A stretch of DNA of 54,295 bases from Ignavibacteriota bacterium (GCA_016716225.1 JADJWT010000002.1:1-54295), one strand, 5' to 3'; positions 10,766 through 19,982 are shown, counted from the stretch's first letter. Numbers and translations: made by a program. The notes: generated from the letters alone by a model not told the origin.

Positions 10766-11845
10766 ATGAATGTTAAAGATACATATGGCTCAAAAGCTAC
10801 ATTAGAATTAATTAAAAACATTGTTTTGGACAATAATGAAATTGCACTAAATTATTTTTTATCCAATAGAAAAGTTATTGCTTATAATAATAAACGAATC
10901 CTTCTCCCGGAATTCCTTAAAAAACTAAGAGACAATAATTTCTATGCAATAATTACAATATCACGCAATGAACAGCATCTGGAAGAAAAATTAGATTTAA
11001 CCTATAACAGAACACTGCAAAAGTTTTCGGTATTACAAACGAATCAAGAAAAAATAGAAGGGCCGTACTGCAATAACCAATACCAAGAACTGCTAAATCA
11101 AATATTGGAATACCAAAAGCAAAAAAAGGAAACAACCCAGATTGATATAGAACTTAAAATAGAAGAACTTCTAAAAAGAATGATAATTAGACATATAAAA
11201 TATTCTTGGCTGGAAGTATGCAGAATGTCAAATAGATTGTATCAAAGATACAGATGGGAGTTACCAACTGGAACAATTGAACTAAAAAAACCACAAGGAA
11301 TTGATGGCCGTGAATTTACCAATTGGTTGAACAAAAATATTAAAGATCCAAATCCATTGCAAAAAAATGAAAAATACCGGGTTCAAAAAGAAATAGACGA
11401 TTGGTTCGGACATTACTTAGAAGTTGATTATTCAGATGTAGAAAACAATCATAATAAAAATGAAAGTATTTATTCGGAATCAGAAAAGTATCCGGAAAAC
11501 TTTACAGAACTAATTGCGGATGAAAAATCAAAATCAGCGGATCAGCAAAGACCGGCAATCAGAAACCTAGGGAAAGAGAAAATTAAAGACTTAGTTGTAA
11601 GAATTTTAGAAGATATTTTATATGATAAGAAAAGCGATATAAAAATCGCACAAGAATTTGGAATTACAAAAGCAACTTATAGCAGATTTGCGGGAAGTGA
11701 TTGGAAAAAGAATGAACGTGGGGAAGTGCCGGATCTTTGGAAAAACATTGCCAAAATAATAATGCAAAATCCGATACTTACGGAACTAACAGTTTCCCTA
11801 GGAATAAAAGCAGTTGTAAACAGAATTTTAGAAAAGAGTGTATAG
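10766..11845 (+). CDS. Helix-turn-helix protein heading the module
   Basis: 359 residues. The C-terminal third contains a convincing helix-turn-helix, KIAQEFGITKATYSRFAGSDW (in essence IAxxFGITKATxSRFAG), after a helix KIKDLVVRILEDILYD; it resembles region 4 of sigma factors or other recruitment-type HTH domains. The middle reads LEVCRMSNRLYQRYRWELP and then NWLNKNIKDPNPLQKNEKYR, which looks like a conserved module I have seen in unnamed proteins but cannot name. No nuclease or ATPase motif. First gene of a run of nine in one direction, 9 bases ahead of the next, so it probably regulates or nucleates the operon. No good ribosome site, as usual here. Role as a sigma-like or other transcription protein is inference. 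Confidence 0.65.
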   Translation: MNVKDTYGSKATLELIKNIVLDNNEIALNYFLSNRKVIAYNNKRILLPEFLKKLRDNNFYAIITISRNEQHLEEKLDLTYNRTLQKFSVLQTNQEKIEGPYCNNQYQELLNQILEYQKQKKETTQIDIELKIEELLKRMIIRHIKYSWLEVCRMSNRLYQRYRWELPTGTIELKKPQGIDGREFTNWLNKNIKDPNPLQKNEKYRVQKEIDDWFGHYLEVDYSDVENNHNKNESIYSESEKYPENFTELIADEKSKSADQQRPAIRNLGKEKIKDLVVRILEDILYDKKSDIKIAQEFGITKATYSRFAGSDWKKNERGEVPDLWKNIAKIIMQNPILTELTVSLGIKAVVNRILEKSV

Positions 11846-11853
11846 GTTAAATT

Positions 11854-12516
11854 ATGAGTAATAATAATTTATATTTTATACCGATTTTAATAAATGCAAT
11901 GGAAAAGGAAAATCAAATAGAAGCAATTAAAAAAGCATTAATTGAGATACAAAACTTAGGCAAGCAAGACAGTTATAAAGAAGGATATGAGCAGTTTAAT
12001 CAATTTCTTTTAAGCGGTTATGATCAAAATAAAAATATAACAGCATCAGATTTAAGAGAGTTAGTTGTAAAAATAGTTACAAATGAAATTAATTTATCAG
12101 AAACAAATAAAATAACAATACTCTCAAAAATTAAAAAAGAATATAAATTAGAATATGAGAAAATATTTGAAGCATTTAAAAATAAAGACGCAATTGAGAT
12201 TGAGATTTATAAAGACGGACAGTTATTTAATCAAATCTCAATTAATGAAAAAATAAAAGAGTATAACATTACGAATATAGAACCCGGAGACTATGATATT
12301 AAATTATCTAACGGAAGAATATTACTAAAAGAACAATTAACTAACGAACAATTAGTATTAGATTTTAAAGGACAAAAGTTCAAATATAATTTAGCCGCAG
12401 AAACTGATGAAATTGAACAAAAGCCAAGTCTAGTTTTTGAACTAATAAAAGATGAAATAAAATTAGAAGTATACGCCGGATTAGAATACGGAAAAATTAA
12501 AATTCGAACAGAATAG
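11854..12516 (+). CDS. Two-part protein of unknown function (helical N-terminus, beta C-terminus)
   Basis: 220 residues, no signal peptide or membrane segment. Residues 1-110 are predicted-looking helical (EGYEQFNQFLLSGYD, ITASDLRELVVKIV). The C-terminal half is strand-rich: IEIEIYKDGQLFNQISI, then NIEPGDYDIKLSNGRILLKE, a small Ig-like pattern in which a PGDY turn is followed by a strand and a GR turn. That pattern occurs in regulatory or anti-sigma-like adaptors, which would suit its place directly behind the HTH gene. It ends 2 bases before the protease gene. Function unknown; a partner of the upstream HTH protein is only a guess from position. Confidence 0.55.
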   Translation: MSNNNLYFIPILINAMEKENQIEAIKKALIEIQNLGKQDSYKEGYEQFNQFLLSGYDQNKNITASDLRELVVKIVTNEINLSETNKITILSKIKKEYKLEYEKIFEAFKNKDAIEIEIYKDGQLFNQISINEKIKEYNITNIEPGDYDIKLSNGRILLKEQLTNEQLVLDFKGQKFKYNLAAETDEIEQKPSLVFELIKDEIKLEVYAGLEYGKIKIRTE

Positions 12517-12518
12517 AA

Positions 12519-14183
12519 ATGAATGATAATATTGGACCGGAATCAATAGGCAGAGTTAATACAGTCTTAGTTGCCAATGAAGGCAAAGCAATTATTACAT
12601 CTATAATTGCCGGCATATTAGAAACAAATCTAAGTGAAAGAATAAAATTCACCGGGTTAGTTGAATTTGATCCTAAAATACAAAACCACATAATACAAAT
12701 AATAATACCACACTTAGATGATATACTTCAAAAATTCGGAATAGAAAAACAAACATATTCATTATCGGTAAAAAATATAAGTGCAACATCTTCGAGTGAT
12801 ACGGAGTTTGTAATAAACGGATACTCAGCCGATGCAACACTATTCTTAGCATTGCTATCAGCTTCATTAAAACTAAAAATTGATTATCAAACTGTAATTA
12901 CCGGGCATATATCATCAGAAAAAGGAGATATATCCCAAGTCAAAGGACTTTCAGAAAAACTTGAGACAGTAGTATTTGAAAATAAATATAAGAATTTTAT
13001 ATACCCGGCAATGGATGGGGACAATTCATTAAAAATATTAAAACCAAAAGAATATGATACGTCCAACACAAAACTAAGAAAGGAAAGAACAAATATAAAT
13101 CTCATTGAAGTAAAAAATACGTTTGAACTAATACAAAAAGCAGTCGCAACAGAATCAATAGTTAATAGTTCTCTTGATATGAATTATTTCGAAAAACAAA
13201 AAATAACGGGCGAAGAATATTCAGATCAAATATTTAATTACCTAGTAGATGAAAACAATAAAAGATTCTGGAATGTGATTGAAGAGTTGATGTTTTCAAA
13301 AAGAATAAATCAAGTACATCATTTGATAAATAAATATTTGAAATATTTTATAAATAATAAAAAGTATCCCAATAATTTTGGAATACAGTTAAATAAAATT
13401 ATCAGATCATTACCTTTATCGACAAAAAAGATGGCGAAACTATTTCCAATAGTACCTAAATCAAAATACTTGGAACTCATACAGTACGCAGAAGAAGATG
13501 AATTTGAAGATATAACAAAACTTCATGAAATAGCTTTTTACGATAAAATAAAAACTAATTCATTGGTGAATAAATTAGATGAAAATTGGACTAAAGAAAA
13601 AAGAGAAAAACAAATAATAGATTACGTACTTGAAAAAATAAACCCATATAACATTGACACAAATTTATTATCAAGAATAGATGAAGCAAGGGCAAAATAT
13701 ACATTAGACAAAAATCAAGTTGAAACATATGAAGAACTAATTGAAACGATAAGCAGTTTTTACCTTTTTGTATTAAAAGAAACCAATAACTCAAATATGA
13801 ATATCGATGAAGAAAAACTTCAAATTGAAGCACTTAATTTATTCCGGAAAACATACAAGTACAAACATGAATACCAACAAGCAATAATAAACGCATTAAA
13901 TGGGTTTGAAGGAGGGATTAGAACTATACTTGATGATATTACAAAGTATATTAAAACAGATACTAAAGAAAATTATGTTAACGCAGTGATAAATGAAATT
14001 GATCCCACGAATTATGAAATCAAAAAATCTTTAATACTAGAAATAATGAGTAGGGAAAAAGGTGACTTAAAAATCAACTCAGAATTACTAATCCCGGATA
14101 AATATATTGATGATTATATTGAAATAATCAGAACATATTCACAAAGCAAAGAACAACTAAACAAAATATTTGCAAGATTATAA
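12519..14183 (+). CDS. Lon-type protease domain fused to a module-specific helical domain
   Basis: 554 residues. Residues 1-170 match the S16 proteolytic domain of Lon: GYSADATLFLALLSASL (around Ser103) aligns with the GPSAG serine motif, VITGHISSEKGDI (about 126-138) with the TGEI loop, and KGLSEKL (142-148) with GGLKEKL, so that Lys147 sits where the catalytic lysine of the Ser-Lys dyad belongs. There is no AAA+ domain and no Walker motif, unlike Lon itself, so the ATPase must come from elsewhere if it is an active protease. Residues 390-554 form a second domain shared with three other proteins of the operon, centred on GFEGGIRTIL (462-471). The middle part is unassigned. Two bases after the previous gene, 12 before the next. 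The proline-to-tyrosine and glycine-to-aspartate changes around the serine leave activity open. Confidence 0.7.
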   Translation: MNDNIGPESIGRVNTVLVANEGKAIITSIIAGILETNLSERIKFTGLVEFDPKIQNHIIQIIIPHLDDILQKFGIEKQTYSLSVKNISATSSSDTEFVINGYSADATLFLALLSASLKLKIDYQTVITGHISSEKGDISQVKGLSEKLETVVFENKYKNFIYPAMDGDNSLKILKPKEYDTSNTKLRKERTNINLIEVKNTFELIQKAVATESIVNSSLDMNYFEKQKITGEEYSDQIFNYLVDENNKRFWNVIEELMFSKRINQVHHLINKYLKYFINNKKYPNNFGIQLNKIIRSLPLSTKKMAKLFPIVPKSKYLELIQYAEEDEFEDITKLHEIAFYDKIKTNSLVNKLDENWTKEKREKQIIDYVLEKINPYNIDTNLLSRIDEARAKYTLDKNQVETYEELIETISSFYLFVLKETNNSNMNIDEEKLQIEALNLFRKTYKYKHEYQQAIINALNGFEGGIRTILDDITKYIKTDTKENYVNAVINEIDPTNYEIKKSLILEIMSREKGDLKINSELLIPDKYIDDYIEIIRTYSQSKEQLNKIFARL

Positions 14184-14195
14184 AAGGAGGATGAA

Positions 14196-14771
14196 GTGAG
14201 CATCTTAAAAAATATACTTGAAGAATTAGACGAAACATATATACTGGAACATGTAACAAAAAAACACGACGAAGCAAGAATACAATACCGGATATCAAGC
14301 ATAACCGTACCAAACGACTTCACATTTGATAACTTAATAGCAGATTATTATAACTATCATTTTACAAAATGCATATCAAACGGCGGGTCATTACCAAGAG
14401 CAGAATCAGCCGGAAGGGCAAAAGAAATAATAGAAAAACAATATAAAAGAAAAGGACTTGATAAACTCAATGCATATTCCGATGGAAGAACCGGAATGAA
14501 CGGAGGCATGAGACTAATACTGGATATCATCATGGAAGCGATGAAAGAAGAAGCAGTCGAAAGACATTTCAGAGATGTAATAGACAAATACATAACCCCA
14601 AGCAGTTGGAATGAACAAGTAGATATAATTAAAGAAATATTAAAAAAAATAAATGACTCACCTTATTTGGATAGAAATAATCCGGAAAGATATGCCAGAA
14701 ACTACGAAGAACTGATTAAATTACTTGTAGAACAAATTAAAACAGAATCAAGATTATTCAGAAGAATGTAA
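14196..14771 (+). CDS. Module-specific domain protein A
   Basis: 191 residues from a GTG start; a strong AGGAGG at 14185-14190 sets this start, since the ATG at 14191 leads straight to a stop. All helical, no membrane segment. Around residues 76-140 it carries EIIEKQY, then GMNGGMRLIL (100-109) and SSW (Trp138), the same landmarks as in three neighbouring proteins. The whole chain equals one copy of the domain fused to the protease in the previous gene. No catalytic motif. Two bases before the next gene. Function unknown; the link to the protease suggests an adaptor, substrate or subunit of an assembly. Confidence 0.65.
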   Translation: MSILKNILEELDETYILEHVTKKHDEARIQYRISSITVPNDFTFDNLIADYYNYHFTKCISNGGSLPRAESAGRAKEIIEKQYKRKGLDKLNAYSDGRTGMNGGMRLILDIIMEAMKEEAVERHFRDVIDKYITPSSWNEQVDIIKEILKKINDSPYLDRNNPERYARNYEELIKLLVEQIKTESRLFRRM

Positions 14772-14773
14772 AA

Positions 14774-15358
14774 ATGACGAAGCTAAAAATATTATTAAAT
14801 GAAATTGAATATGGCAATAACTGGAAAACCTATGAACTAAAAATCGAAGAAGTAATTTCAAATTACAATCTGCGGGAAAATACTGTAAAAACATATGCTG
14901 AATATAGAAAACTGCTCGCAAATTTTATGAAACAAATATGGGCGGCTTTCTTTGATAATCCAAATTCAATAAATCAAATTGATGAAGGTATTTTAATAAA
15001 TAAAGCATTAGAAACATTAAAAAATACTTATCACGATGATACAGATTTAGTAGTATTTAAAATAATGAATACCGGAGCAGAAGGAGGAGTATATCAAGTA
15101 TTAAAGACACTGGCAAAAAATTGGATAAATAATTTATATAACCAACACATTAGATTAAAGGTCAGCGAATTTGTGGAAAAACTAACTTGGCAAGAAAGAG
15201 AAACCACAGCAAGCGAATACTTGAATGAATTCAAAGATATACTTCCTAGCAATTATGTAAATGATCCTTTGCAATTGGCAATATCATTAAAAAACATTTT
15301 GATTGAACATCCCAAAATGATTAAACGTATAAATGAATTATCAAATTTAAATTCATAA
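14774..15358 (+). CDS. Module-specific domain protein B
   Basis: 194 residues, ATG two bases after the previous stop. Helical, soluble. Landmarks: ALETLKNTY (79-86), GAEGGVYQVL (101-110), LTW (Trp139), then a Leu-rich helix near the end reading QLAISLKNILIEHPKMIKR. These line up with protein A, with the later protein C and with the C-terminus of the Lon-like protein. No enzymatic motif. Followed by a 61-base gap, the widest in the first seven genes, which may contain a secondary promoter although I cannot define one. Confidence 0.65.
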   Translation: MTKLKILLNEIEYGNNWKTYELKIEEVISNYNLRENTVKTYAEYRKLLANFMKQIWAAFFDNPNSINQIDEGILINKALETLKNTYHDDTDLVVFKIMNTGAEGGVYQVLKTLAKNWINNLYNQHIRLKVSEFVEKLTWQERETTASEYLNEFKDILPSNYVNDPLQLAISLKNILIEHPKMIKRINELSNLNS

Positions 15359-15419
15359 AACCCCCACTGCAACAAAACCATTCAAAACACCACAATTACT
15401 TTAAAAAACTAATTTTCAA

Positions 15420-17888
15420 ATGTCAATTGAACGAACGATAATAAATAGATCACAAGCTAATACTATTTCAACAATAGCAAAAAGTATAATAAGTATTGAA
15501 GCAGAAAAAGGCTGTTCGCCAATAATTTATGACTTTCCGGTTGAATTAGAACCAACATATCTAAATCCAATAAATTGGACAAATGTAAGTCAAATACAGA
15601 GCTATCAGAATTATAAGAAATTAGAAAATCATTCCTCAAATGAATATGAAAGTTTTAATTGCTGGATATCAAAAGAACACACACTGGATTGGATAAAAGC
15701 CGAAAGATTTATAAAATTATTAAACACCATTGAAAGCAGAATTTGTTTTGAAATAAATGGAAATAAAGAAAAAATCAATATTAATTTCCATACTGCAAGA
15801 AATGATTCGGAAATACTGAAACTCGCAATTATGTCGGAATATCCAAATTGTTTTATTACACAGAATGATAAAGATCAATTACAATTTAATAAGATATACT
15901 TCAGAGATTTCTACCCGCAACCGCCTTATCATCATTTATTTACAAGACCAAGTGAAATAGTAAATTCACCTTACGATACGTATATATATGCGCTTACAAA
16001 TTTGCCAAATGAAATAAAAGGATTTCTGCAAATATTATTTATACCGGTTAAAAACGATTGGCATCAAAATGTAGAAATACTTAATGATTTGGAATTCATG
16101 AGCAAGACAATAAATGATCCTAGATCATATCAACGTATTAAGCAGCAGTTACCTTCTGGCGACATTAGAAATATGGCTCGTGATATAGAAACAAAAGCGC
16201 ATAATGACAAACCATTCTTTTCAGTTTCAATCAGAGTTGGAGTAACAACAGAATATGATAATTTTAATTTAAGCGGATTAACATCTTTTATGAATTTATT
16301 TCAACACGGAGGAAACAAACTCAACTACATAACACAAAATGAATATTTAGAAAAAATTGATAACAAACAAATTATAGATATGATTGAAAATAATTTGACA
16401 TATCGCTCCGGATTTCTATTAAACTCTTCAGAACTATCCGGCTTGGTACATATTCCAGCAATCAGTCATTTCACAGATAAAAACATTTATATGGATTATT
16501 TGGCAAATATTGAAACAATACCAATAGAAAAAGAACAAGAAGAAGGAATAATAATTGGTTACAGCAAATACTCAAATAAAGAAATTCCGGTAAGAATAAC
16601 AGATCAAATAAGAAAAACCGGAATACATATAATCGGCAGATCCGGAAGTGGAAAAAGCACACTAATGGAAAATCTAATACTGCAAGATATTGACAACAAT
16701 ATTGGAATTGCACTAATTGATCCGCACGGCGATACAATACAGAGAATATTATCTCTTATTCCGGAAAATAAAATCGAATCAACAATTTATATCGACTTCG
16801 GAAATACAGAATTTATCCCCATTTGGAATCCCCTAAAGAGAATAAATAATCAAAGTATCGGCAGAACAGCAGACGATTTACTTGCTTCATTTAAAAGTAT
16901 AATTAAAACCAATATGTGGGGACATAGACTTGAACATCTGTTAAGAAACGGATTTAACGGATTACTGCACATAGAAGATTCAACATTATTTGATCTTCTT
17001 ATAATATTTGAACAATCAAGAAACATGAGCAGAGAAAAAAGAATATTAACCGACATAATTAAAAATGCAGTTGAAAATGAGGTGGCAAAAAGGTTTTGGC
17101 AAAAAGATTTTCCAAGCTATAAACGGGATGATTTTGCACCATCACATCACAAATTAAGTATGCTGCTAAACTCAGATGAAACTGTTTCATTAATGCTCTC
17201 ACAACCAGACAACAAATTAAATTTTAACGAGATAATTGAACAAAATAAAGTATTACTGCTTGATCTATCAAATGTAGGACCGGATACAAGAAAAATATTA
17301 GGATCATATTTGCTGTCAACTTTACATAATTATTCAATTTCAAGAAATAGCATTGATATGAATAACAGAAATCCATTTAGTATTTATTGCGATGAAGCCC
17401 ACAAATTCACACCGGATACATTGGAAGATATGATAACCGATGCTCGCAAATTCGGAATAAATCTAACTTTTGCACATCAGTTTCTAAATCAATTCAATAC
17501 TGATCAAAGAGATGCGTTATTAAGTATGGGTTCATCCATAATATTTAATGTAGATTTATTCGATGCAAAAAACCTAATAAATAATTTACAATCAAAAGTA
17601 GAAGTAAAAGATATTCTAACGTTAAAGACTGGCGAAGCATTCTCAAGAATCGGAACACAAATAATAAAATTTGAGACTAATAAACCAAAACAAATACTTA
17701 AGGAAAATTTTAAAAATGATATAATCAAAAAATCCATTGAAAAATATTACAAACCAATAAGTACAGTTAAGAAAAATGTAAATGAGAGATTAAAGAGATT
17801 CGGAATAGATACGGAACCAATAAGAATAACTGAAGAATTAGAATTAGAAAAATCAGACTTTAAATTTGAATATGATGAATTTGACTGA
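15420..17888 (+). CDS. HerA/VirD4-type DNA-translocating ATPase
   Basis: 822 residues. Residues 1-360 are an unassigned N-terminal part with a strand-rich end (PFFSVSIRVGVTTEYDNF, about 265-282) that resembles the N-terminal region of VirB4/TraG-like ATPases. The RecA-type motor shows Walker A GRSGSGKST (406-414), a DPHGD motif (434-438) after ALI as in type IV coupling proteins, LLLDLSNVG (612-620), DEAH (658-661) and an AHQFLNQF segment (685-692). No transmembrane helices at the N-terminus, unlike conjugative VirD4, and no relaxase or type IV secretion genes nearby. It overlaps the following gene by 23 bases. In this setting it may pump or remodel DNA for the primase encoded two genes on, or serve as the missing motor for the Lon-like domain; both are inference. 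Confidence 0.85.
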   Translation: MSIERTIINRSQANTISTIAKSIISIEAEKGCSPIIYDFPVELEPTYLNPINWTNVSQIQSYQNYKKLENHSSNEYESFNCWISKEHTLDWIKAERFIKLLNTIESRICFEINGNKEKININFHTARNDSEILKLAIMSEYPNCFITQNDKDQLQFNKIYFRDFYPQPPYHHLFTRPSEIVNSPYDTYIYALTNLPNEIKGFLQILFIPVKNDWHQNVEILNDLEFMSKTINDPRSYQRIKQQLPSGDIRNMARDIETKAHNDKPFFSVSIRVGVTTEYDNFNLSGLTSFMNLFQHGGNKLNYITQNEYLEKIDNKQIIDMIENNLTYRSGFLLNSSELSGLVHIPAISHFTDKNIYMDYLANIETIPIEKEQEEGIIIGYSKYSNKEIPVRITDQIRKTGIHIIGRSGSGKSTLMENLILQDIDNNIGIALIDPHGDTIQRILSLIPENKIESTIYIDFGNTEFIPIWNPLKRINNQSIGRTADDLLASFKSIIKTNMWGHRLEHLLRNGFNGLLHIEDSTLFDLLIIFEQSRNMSREKRILTDIIKNAVENEVAKRFWQKDFPSYKRDDFAPSHHKLSMLLNSDETVSLMLSQPDNKLNFNEIIEQNKVLLLDLSNVGPDTRKILGSYLLSTLHNYSISRNSIDMNNRNPFSIYCDEAHKFTPDTLEDMITDARKFGINLTFAHQFLNQFNTDQRDALLSMGSSIIFNVDLFDAKNLINNLQSKVEVKDILTLKTGEAFSRIGTQIIKFETNKPKQILKENFKNDIIKKSIEKYYKPISTVKKNVNERLKRFGIDTEPIRITEELELEKSDFKFEYDEFD

Positions 17889-18444
17889 AATACTACAACT
17901 TCTGGATGAAGATTTAATTAAACAAAAAATTGATAAACCAATCGATGAAATATTCAATCAAGTTTATTCGTTAACTGAACTAGTAAATTCACAAAGGAAA
18001 CTAAAAAGAATAATTTATTTCTTTATACGAAAATTAAAGAAGAATAAAATAATTTTAACAACGAATAATAAATACTCGGATTTAGTTTGGTTCTTAAACC
18101 AATATTATTCAGAGGAAGGATCACAAGGTTTTGAAAGAGCAATATTTGACATAAATAATTACAAAAAAGAAGGAATATTTCTAATACTAGAAACTACATC
18201 TGAATCACTCAAAAAAGAACAAAAAGAAAAATATTTACAATGGATTTACACAACTAAAATTGAACACACTGATTGGGAATCGAAACTTAAAATTGTAGAA
18301 CAAATAAATAAAACCACGCAAAATTATTCAGAACCAAATGGCCTAACTAACATTCAACAAGCGCTATATCTAAAAGAAATTATACAACAACAACTTGAAA
18401 CAAATCAATCCATAAAATTAATGCTGAAGCCCAAATCGTTTTAA
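17866..18444 (+). CDS. Module-specific domain protein C
   Basis: 192 residues; three Met codons at 17866, 17872 and 17875 are possible starts, all inside the end of the ATPase gene. Helical and Lys-rich. It carries the domain landmarks LNQYY (77-81), YKKEGIFLIL (99-108) and TDW (Trp137) at the same spacing as proteins A and B, followed by a Leu/Ile helix (LYLKEIIQQQLETNQS). The first half of the glycine motif has diverged (YKKEG in place of GxxGG). Two bases before the primase gene. Function unknown. Confidence 0.6.
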   Translation: MNMMNLTEILQLLDEDLIKQKIDKPIDEIFNQVYSLTELVNSQRKLKRIIYFFIRKLKKNKIILTTNNKYSDLVWFLNQYYSEEGSQGFERAIFDINNYKKEGIFLILETTSESLKKEQKEKYLQWIYTTKIEHTDWESKLKIVEQINKTTQNYSEPNGLTNIQQALYLKEIIQQQLETNQSIKLMLKPKSF

Positions 18445-18446
18445 CA

Positions 18447-19490
18447 GTGAAACGATTTAGACAAAGAAACCACACATCAATAAAACAATTGAATAAAATG
18501 ATTGATAACAAAAAATTATCAGATACAGAAAAAATAAGATTATTCTTTTCACTCTTCCATGGATTAGAAAACGTATATGGTACATATAGTACACAAAGCG
18601 GAAAACACTGGCAGATCAAAGGGAAAGTCACAGAAAAGGTAATCGAAAACCATCTGAAGGGAAAACAGTCATATGGATTTTATCCGCTTATTGGTGATAA
18701 AACTTCTGTTGCAGTTGCTGACTTTGATAATCTTGATCCAAGACCACCTATCGAGTTCATAAAAAGAGCGGAACACTATGGATTATCTGCATATCTGGAA
18801 AAAAGCAAATCAAAAGGATATCATATATGGTTGTTCTTCCCAAAGGATGGAATAAATGCTAAAAAAGTAAGGCAAGTTATAAAATTTATTTTAATAGAAA
18901 TTGATTCAATTAATACTGAAGTTTTTCCCAAACAAGATTCAATCACAGATAGCGGATCATATGGAAATTTTATCAATGCACCATTATTTGGAAAACAAAT
19001 TTCAAAAAATAAGACAATTTTTATTGAACCAAACTATTCCTTAAAACCTTACCAAGATCAATGGGAATTTCTAAACTCTATTAAAATAAATACAGAACAA
19101 TTATTAGACTCAATAATATCTAACAATGATATAAAAAATGAACATAAATCAAAGGAATCAAATACAATAAACAATGTAAATTCAAAATTCGGATTACCTA
19201 TTTGTGCACAAAAAATATTACAAGATGGAGTTACATTTGATCAAAGAATCGCATGTTTCAGATTAGCAATAAATCTTAAAAAAATAGGAACACCAAAGGA
19301 AAAAACAATTGACATACTAAATTCATGGAAGCAAAAAAATAAGCCAATAAATGGAAAAGGAATAATCACAAAAAAAGAAATAATAGAACAAGTCAAATGG
19401 GCTTACTCAAAAGATTACAAAGGATTTGGGTGTGAATGTCCAATAATAAAAAGTTTCTGCGATTCAAAGTGCAAAATAAATAAACTATAA
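18447..19490 (+). CDS. TOTE-type archaeo-eukaryotic primase (AEP)
   Basis: 347 residues from a GTG start two bases after the previous stop. The order of motifs is that of the primase domain known from TOTE conflict systems: GFYPLI (77-82), the metal-binding ADFD (Asp92, Asp94), YLEKSKSKGYHIWLFF with His126, FPKQDS (160-165) and GNFINAPL (173-180). The C-terminal part has a helical PriCT-like region and ends with cysteines at 329, 331, 338 and 342 (CEC...CDSKC), likely a zinc or Fe-S site. Unlike full TOTE proteins there is no helicase or nuclease on the same chain. It could prime or extend DNA for defence, repair or element replication; the neighbouring ATPase suggests they act together. Confidence 0.8.
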   Translation: MKRFRQRNHTSIKQLNKMIDNKKLSDTEKIRLFFSLFHGLENVYGTYSTQSGKHWQIKGKVTEKVIENHLKGKQSYGFYPLIGDKTSVAVADFDNLDPRPPIEFIKRAEHYGLSAYLEKSKSKGYHIWLFFPKDGINAKKVRQVIKFILIEIDSINTEVFPKQDSITDSGSYGNFINAPLFGKQISKNKTIFIEPNYSLKPYQDQWEFLNSIKINTEQLLDSIISNNDIKNEHKSKESNTINNVNSKFGLPICAQKILQDGVTFDQRIACFRLAINLKKIGTPKEKTIDILNSWKQKNKPINGKGIITKKEIIEQVKWAYSKDYKGFGCECPIIKSFCDSKCKINKL

Positions 19491-19540
19491 AATTTAATTT
19501 CTTGTAAAATAAGTTTGAAAACCAATAACTCTAATTGAAA

Positions 19541-19834
19541 ATGGAAAACAAATTAGTTTTAATAGAAATCGATCAACTTTATGCTATCATAAAGCAAGCA
19601 ATTTTAGAAGTAATCAAGAAAAAAGATGACGAAGACCAGCAAAAGGAGATAATGAATTTTAAAGAAACATGCGAATTTCTAGGAATCCATCCATCGACAC
19701 TGAACAAGTGGAAAGCTCAAAACAAAATACCATACAAACGATTAGGGAAGAGAATATTTTTTGAAAGAAAGGGAATTCAAGCTGCTCTTAAGGAGTCAAA
19801 ATATAGTAAAATTCATCAGTTGATACACAATTAA
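19541..19834 (+). CDS. Excisionase-like helix-turn-helix protein
   Basis: 97 residues from the ATG at 19541; a TTG six bases earlier is the alternative. An N-terminal helix (LVLIEIDQLYAIIKQAILEV) precedes a MerR/excisionase-type winged HTH: FKETCEFLGIHPSTLNKW followed by the KIPYKRLGKRIFF wing. Such proteins often bend DNA at att sites (Xis) or act as small repressors. There is no integrase gene in the window. Forty bases after the primase, last gene of the run, probably the same transcript. Confidence 0.7.
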   Translation: MENKLVLIEIDQLYAIIKQAILEVIKKKDDEDQQKEIMNFKETCEFLGIHPSTLNKWKAQNKIPYKRLGKRIFFERKGIQAALKESKYSKIHQLIHN

Positions 19835-19953
19835 ACTTAAAATAATATTTATTTCGAAATTCTAAAATAAAAGAAAAATAATTTAATTTTTCAATCACGC
19901 ACTATAAATTCTCGATTATGCCATCAATTTTATAAATCTTAATATTTTTTTTA

Positions 19954-19982
19954 TTGACAAGAATGTCCAATTAAATTATATT
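19954..19982 (+). promoter_or_regulatory. Sigma-70-like promoter of the TetR gene
   Basis: TTGACA at 19954-19959, 17 bases, TATATT at 19977-19982. A start of transcription near 19989 would place the ATG at 19985 upstream of the message, which supports the ATG at 20012 as the true start. Confidence 0.65.

Noticed and set aside
15420..17888. Calling the ATPase a conjugative coupling protein and the region an ICE
   Set aside because: No relaxase, VirB genes, integrase or N-terminal membrane anchor.
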